64,000 nt of DNA from Bacteroidota bacterium (GTDB taxonomy: Bacteria; Bacteroidota; Bacteroidia; Chitinophagales; LD1): assembly GCA_018267365.1 (NCBI GenBank), contig JAFDYQ010000015.1, forward strand, positions 1 through 64,000, given 5' to 3'. The notes below the pieces were generated by a model. That model was not told where the DNA came from. It saw nothing but the letters and a program-made list of their open reading frames with translations, and ran no database searches. Shown here one piece after another: positions 61,202 to 64,000 of the stretch (within the stretch, counting starts at the first letter, position 1; each line of letters opens with the position of its first letter). Position numbers and translations under genes: made by a program.

Positions 61202-63277
61202 ATGAAAAAGGCGATAACAATGATCCTGTCACTCTGGCTCACAGCCTGTGTACAGGCAGCAGACTGGACTAACTTCTCCAACTTTGCGTCCGTGACCGCC
61301 GTGCAGGAGCGCGGTAGCAAACTCTGGGTAGCAGGGCGGGGTGGAGTGATGGTCATAGATACAGCTACCCTCCAGAAAACTTATTATGGAAAAAAGTCAG
61401 GGCTACTGCCATCACTCATGGTAGAGGATATGGCTCTGGCAGTCAATGGCACTACCTGGATAGGCACATATGATCTGGGACTGGTCAGGATAGATAATGG
61501 TCAGTTTACCCATTTCCCTTTTGCAGACTCTACCATTCGCCTTTATCACCTCGCAGTAGACCCTGCCGGTACGGTATGGTGCGCTACTACAGATGGGTTG
61601 TATAAAAATGAAAACGGTATTTTTACTCAGATCAGCTCATCCGGCGCACTCAGCGGCGGCTGGGATGTCAAGGTGATGCCTGACGGCAAAATACTCATGG
61701 CCGGCAGCCAGCCTATCCTCTATGATCCTGTCACTAATGCGTCCTATGTACAGCCTACTACTGTTTTTGCCTATAGTGATGCGACCATAGAGGTAAAGGA
61801 CTCGGACTCTTATTACTTTGCTACCGACCATGGCGGTATTATATATGTACAGGATACCACTGTCACAGATATTTCTGATACTCTCGTGTCAGATCACTTT
61901 GGTCCGAAGATAGAACAGCTCAAAAAACTGGCAGATGGAACGCTGCTGGCACTCCGCGCAGATGGCAAGGTATTCGCTTTTGACGGCACTCACTGGGCCC
62001 CATATGGGTATAGCAGCGCAGCCGAGGGGGCGGCGGCTACTTATCTCTATCAGCGCAGCTCGGGAGAAGTGATGGCCGGTGGTACCTATCATGGCGGCCT
62101 GATCAAGAGCCTGACTGGTGGCAATGATTTCTCTATACAGAAATTTGATATCTGGTCCGACAGGATCAATGCTGTGAAAGCAAAGAGTGATCATGAGCTG
62201 TGGATAGCAGGCGGTACTCAGATAGGCCTCTATGATATCAATACCGCAGCATTTGAGCATATAGAGGAGCTGCCCGGTGTCACAGCCTCGGGCAATGCCG
62301 GTATCGTCTATTGGAACGGCTCCTATATAGCCTATGGCTACAATCAACTATATCAATGGGACGGCAGCGCCTGGCAGCTGATGAATATAAGCGGGCTGCC
62401 TTTCTATAGTATTTTATGTGCCGCAACCGATACATCCGGCAACCTGTATCTCGGTGCCTACGACGGCCTGTACGTAGTCCGGGGCACCAATGTGACACAC
62501 TATAGCGCCAGCACTCCTGTTTTTACCAATAATGACCTGATACGCGCTATTCACTTTGACAGCGGTAGCAATACTGTATGGATAGCCACCGTGCATGGTA
62601 TTGTGCGGTATACCGGAGGCACTTTTGCCCTGGTCAATGGGGCCAATACCCCAGCTATACAGGGCTACGATTATATTCAATCTATAGCGCAGGATGCGAG
62701 CGGCACTATGTGGTTTGGCACCGCATATGGAGGTATGATCACCTATGATGGTAGCTCCTATGCGCTGCAGATGCTGCCCGGCTCTGCTGGCAATCAGACC
62801 GTAAATGGAATCGCCTTTGATGGGTCTACGGTATATGTGGTAGATAATGTTTATGGATTCTGGATCAAGGAGAATGGCGCGTGGACCAACTATAACATGC
62901 GCAACTCAGACCTGACAGCCGGCTACCTTACATCGGCTACGGTAGATGGCCATCACAATGTCTGGCTCACGGCCTGGGACAATGGTACCAGCAATGCCTT
63001 TGGCCTGGATGTATATAATAAAAATGCCATCGCCTTATCTGTACAGGATATCGGCAAGACCTCTATCATAGCCTATCCAAATCCGGCCTCTTCGTTTGTC
63101 ACTATTCCTGATCCGTCTCTGAGAGAAGGATCACTGGTTACATTGACAGATGAGCTAGGCCGGAGCTATCCATTCACCCTGCATGCACAGCATATAGATA
63201 TATCTACTCTGGCAGCAGGTATCTATATACTGGATGCGCACACGGCTGCTGCGCCTACACGCATCCTAAAGCAGTAA
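61202..63277 (+). CDS. T9SS-sorted beta-propeller protein (two-component-regulator propeller type)
   Basis: The start is ATG 61202 (691 residues, MKKAITMILSLWLTACVQA signal); a longer frame to 61151 precedes it. Repeats such as VWCATTDGLYKNENG, LWIAGGTQIGLYD, VWIATVHGIVRYTGG and MWFGTAYGGMITYDG are Reg_prop-type propeller blades. The C-terminus SIIAYPNPASSFVTIPD … AAGIYILDAHTAAAPTRILKQ is a type A sorting domain. It is a surface or secreted protein, not a hybrid kinase, since the kinase part is missing. It diverges from the gene at 59603. Confidence 0.85.
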   Translation: MKKAITMILSLWLTACVQAADWTNFSNFASVTAVQERGSKLWVAGRGGVMVIDTATLQKTYYGKKSGLLPSLMVEDMALAVNGTTWIGTYDLGLVRIDNGQFTHFPFADSTIRLYHLAVDPAGTVWCATTDGLYKNENGIFTQISSSGALSGGWDVKVMPDGKILMAGSQPILYDPVTNASYVQPTTVFAYSDATIEVKDSDSYYFATDHGGIIYVQDTTVTDISDTLVSDHFGPKIEQLKKLADGTLLALRADGKVFAFDGTHWAPYGYSSAAEGAAATYLYQRSSGEVMAGGTYHGGLIKSLTGGNDFSIQKFDIWSDRINAVKAKSDHELWIAGGTQIGLYDINTAAFEHIEELPGVTASGNAGIVYWNGSYIAYGYNQLYQWDGSAWQLMNISGLPFYSILCAATDTSGNLYLGAYDGLYVVRGTNVTHYSASTPVFTNNDLIRAIHFDSGSNTVWIATVHGIVRYTGGTFALVNGANTPAIQGYDYIQSIAQDASGTMWFGTAYGGMITYDGSSYALQMLPGSAGNQTVNGIAFDGSTVYVVDNVYGFWIKENGAWTNYNMRNSDLTAGYLTSATVDGHHNVWLTAWDNGTSNAFGLDVYNKNAIALSVQDIGKTSIIAYPNPASSFVTIPDPSLREGSLVTLTDELGRSYPFTLHAQHIDISTLAAGIYILDAHTAAAPTRILKQ

Positions 63278-63543
63278 GCCACACCACCCTTTAGTTTTGG
63301 TTAGTTTGATGAGGTTTTGTTCGACCCCGTATCAGTCTGTGCGTCTCTGTAGCACGGACTGATTTTGGTTTAGAGCCTGAGCGTCCTGCATGCGGTGCCG
63401 AGTCTCGACCTGTCTCTGCATTCCTCCGGAGTTGTTCCTTCGCTGTCCACTATCTCCGTCCATACACAGCTACTTGTTTATCATCTGTTTTGACTTGTGG
63501 TGGGCATGGGTTACTTTTAGACAAACCAAAAAAACTCTCCCCT

Positions 63544-64000
63544 TTGTCCAAAAACGCTTCAGGACCGTTTTTGAGTGATGAAGAATTGGTGCATCGCTAC
63601 CGCAATTCTCACGATACCGCCTATATAGGGGAGCTATATGTGCGCTACACCCACCTGGTCTATGGTGTCTGTCTGAAATACTTTCAAAATGATGCTGACG
63701 CACAGGACGCCGTCATGCAGATATTCGAGAAGCTGATCGTGGAGCTCAAGAAACATCATGTGGAAACCTTCCGCCCGTGGCTGCATACGGTAGTGAAGAA
63801 TCACTGCATGATGCACTTTCGCAAGGAAGCTGCTACTAATAGAAAGGAAGCCCAGCTGCTAAATAATGTCAAGGGCGCTATGGAAAACGGAGACTCAGAA
63901 CATCAAGAGAGCGAACAGGAAAAGGAAATGATGGCACAACACCTCACCTCAGGCCTCACTGTACTGAAAGCGGAGCAGCGACAGTGTGTAGAGCTGTTTT
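63544..64000 (+). CDS. RNA polymerase sigma-70 factor, ECF type (partial, cut by window end)
   Basis: In frame from a TTG at 63544 (or 63571) the sequence reads FLSDEELVHRYRN, then ELYVRYTHLVYGVCLKYFQ and DAVMQIFEKLI, the region 2 pattern of ECF sigma factors; region 4 begins TSGLTVLKAEQRQCVELF at the window edge. The exact start is uncertain because no ATG is in frame. In Bacteroidota such genes are often followed by an anti-sigma factor or membrane protein, which would lie outside the window. Confidence 0.82.
   Translation, partial: MSKNASGPFLSDEELVHRYRNSHDTAYIGELYVRYTHLVYGVCLKYFQNDADAQDAVMQIFEKLIVELKKHHVETFRPWLHTVVKNHCMMHFRKEAATNRKEAQLLNNVKGAMENGDSEHQESEQEKEMMAQHLTSGLTVLKAEQRQCVELF

Noticed and set aside
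63278-63543. A GTTCGACCCC motif resembling a tRNA T-loop near 63320
   Set aside because: No acceptor, D or anticodon stems can be formed around it, and no other tRNA signal was found in the window.

Overview
The window looks like a chromosome segment of a member of the Bacteroidota, most likely Chitinophagia/Sphingobacteriia. Two proteins end in type IX secretion sorting domains. Several promoters fit the Bacteroidota consensus (TTTG, about 20 nt, TAnnTTTG). Families typical of the phylum are present (DUF6427-like and DUF3078-like proteins, OppB/OppC with extra periplasmic parts). No rRNA, tRNA or CRISPR array was seen.

Layout. (1) 392-11727 is a surface-glycan or glycoconjugate cluster: GDP-mannose 3,5-epimerase-like enzyme, SGNH hydrolase, asparagine synthase-type amidotransferase, two PhyH dioxygenases, a sugar aminotransferase, an N-acetyl-sugar amidotransferase, a nitrilase-superfamily amidase, a NodU/CmcH carbamoyltransferase and a glycosyltransferase. 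(2) 11767-20553 holds an omega-amidase, a histidine kinase, two large exported paralogues with a caspase-like His/Cys signature, and purH. (3) 21098-32551 is the cell-shape locus mreB-mreC-mreD-mrdA-rodA, interrupted twice: by an AT-rich ATPase/TOPRIM-like gene between mreB and mreC, and by about 4 kb of accessory genes (thioredoxin-like, small secreted proteins, a regulator) between mreC and mreD. A cluster of hairpin repeats follows rodA. (4) 32900-55209 is mostly housekeeping and envelope genes: DUF3078 protein, rfaE2, dut, a flippase, a MORN protein, a response regulator, purQ, an Opp-type importer without ATPases, scpA, YbjQ, a HisB-N-like phosphatase and a T9SS-secreted protein.

(5) 55294-59636 is a 4,343-bp IS1595-family transposon that I could delimit to the base: 24-bp perfect terminal inverted repeats starting GG, an 8-bp target duplication (AAATAGTT), its own transposase, and six passenger genes including an XRE/ImmA-type metallopeptidase with a partner gene. 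It is inserted in the 3' end of a gene (59603-61060). The severed 23-codon tail of that gene lies intact and in frame on the far side of the element (55216-55287). (6) 61202-64000 carries a T9SS-sorted beta-propeller protein and an ECF-type sigma factor cut by the window edge.

The best candidates for undescribed biology are the caspase-like tandem pair (13776-18916), the cargo of the transposon, and the glycan cluster in which a nitrilase-type amidase may take the place of the usual HisH/HisF ammonia source.
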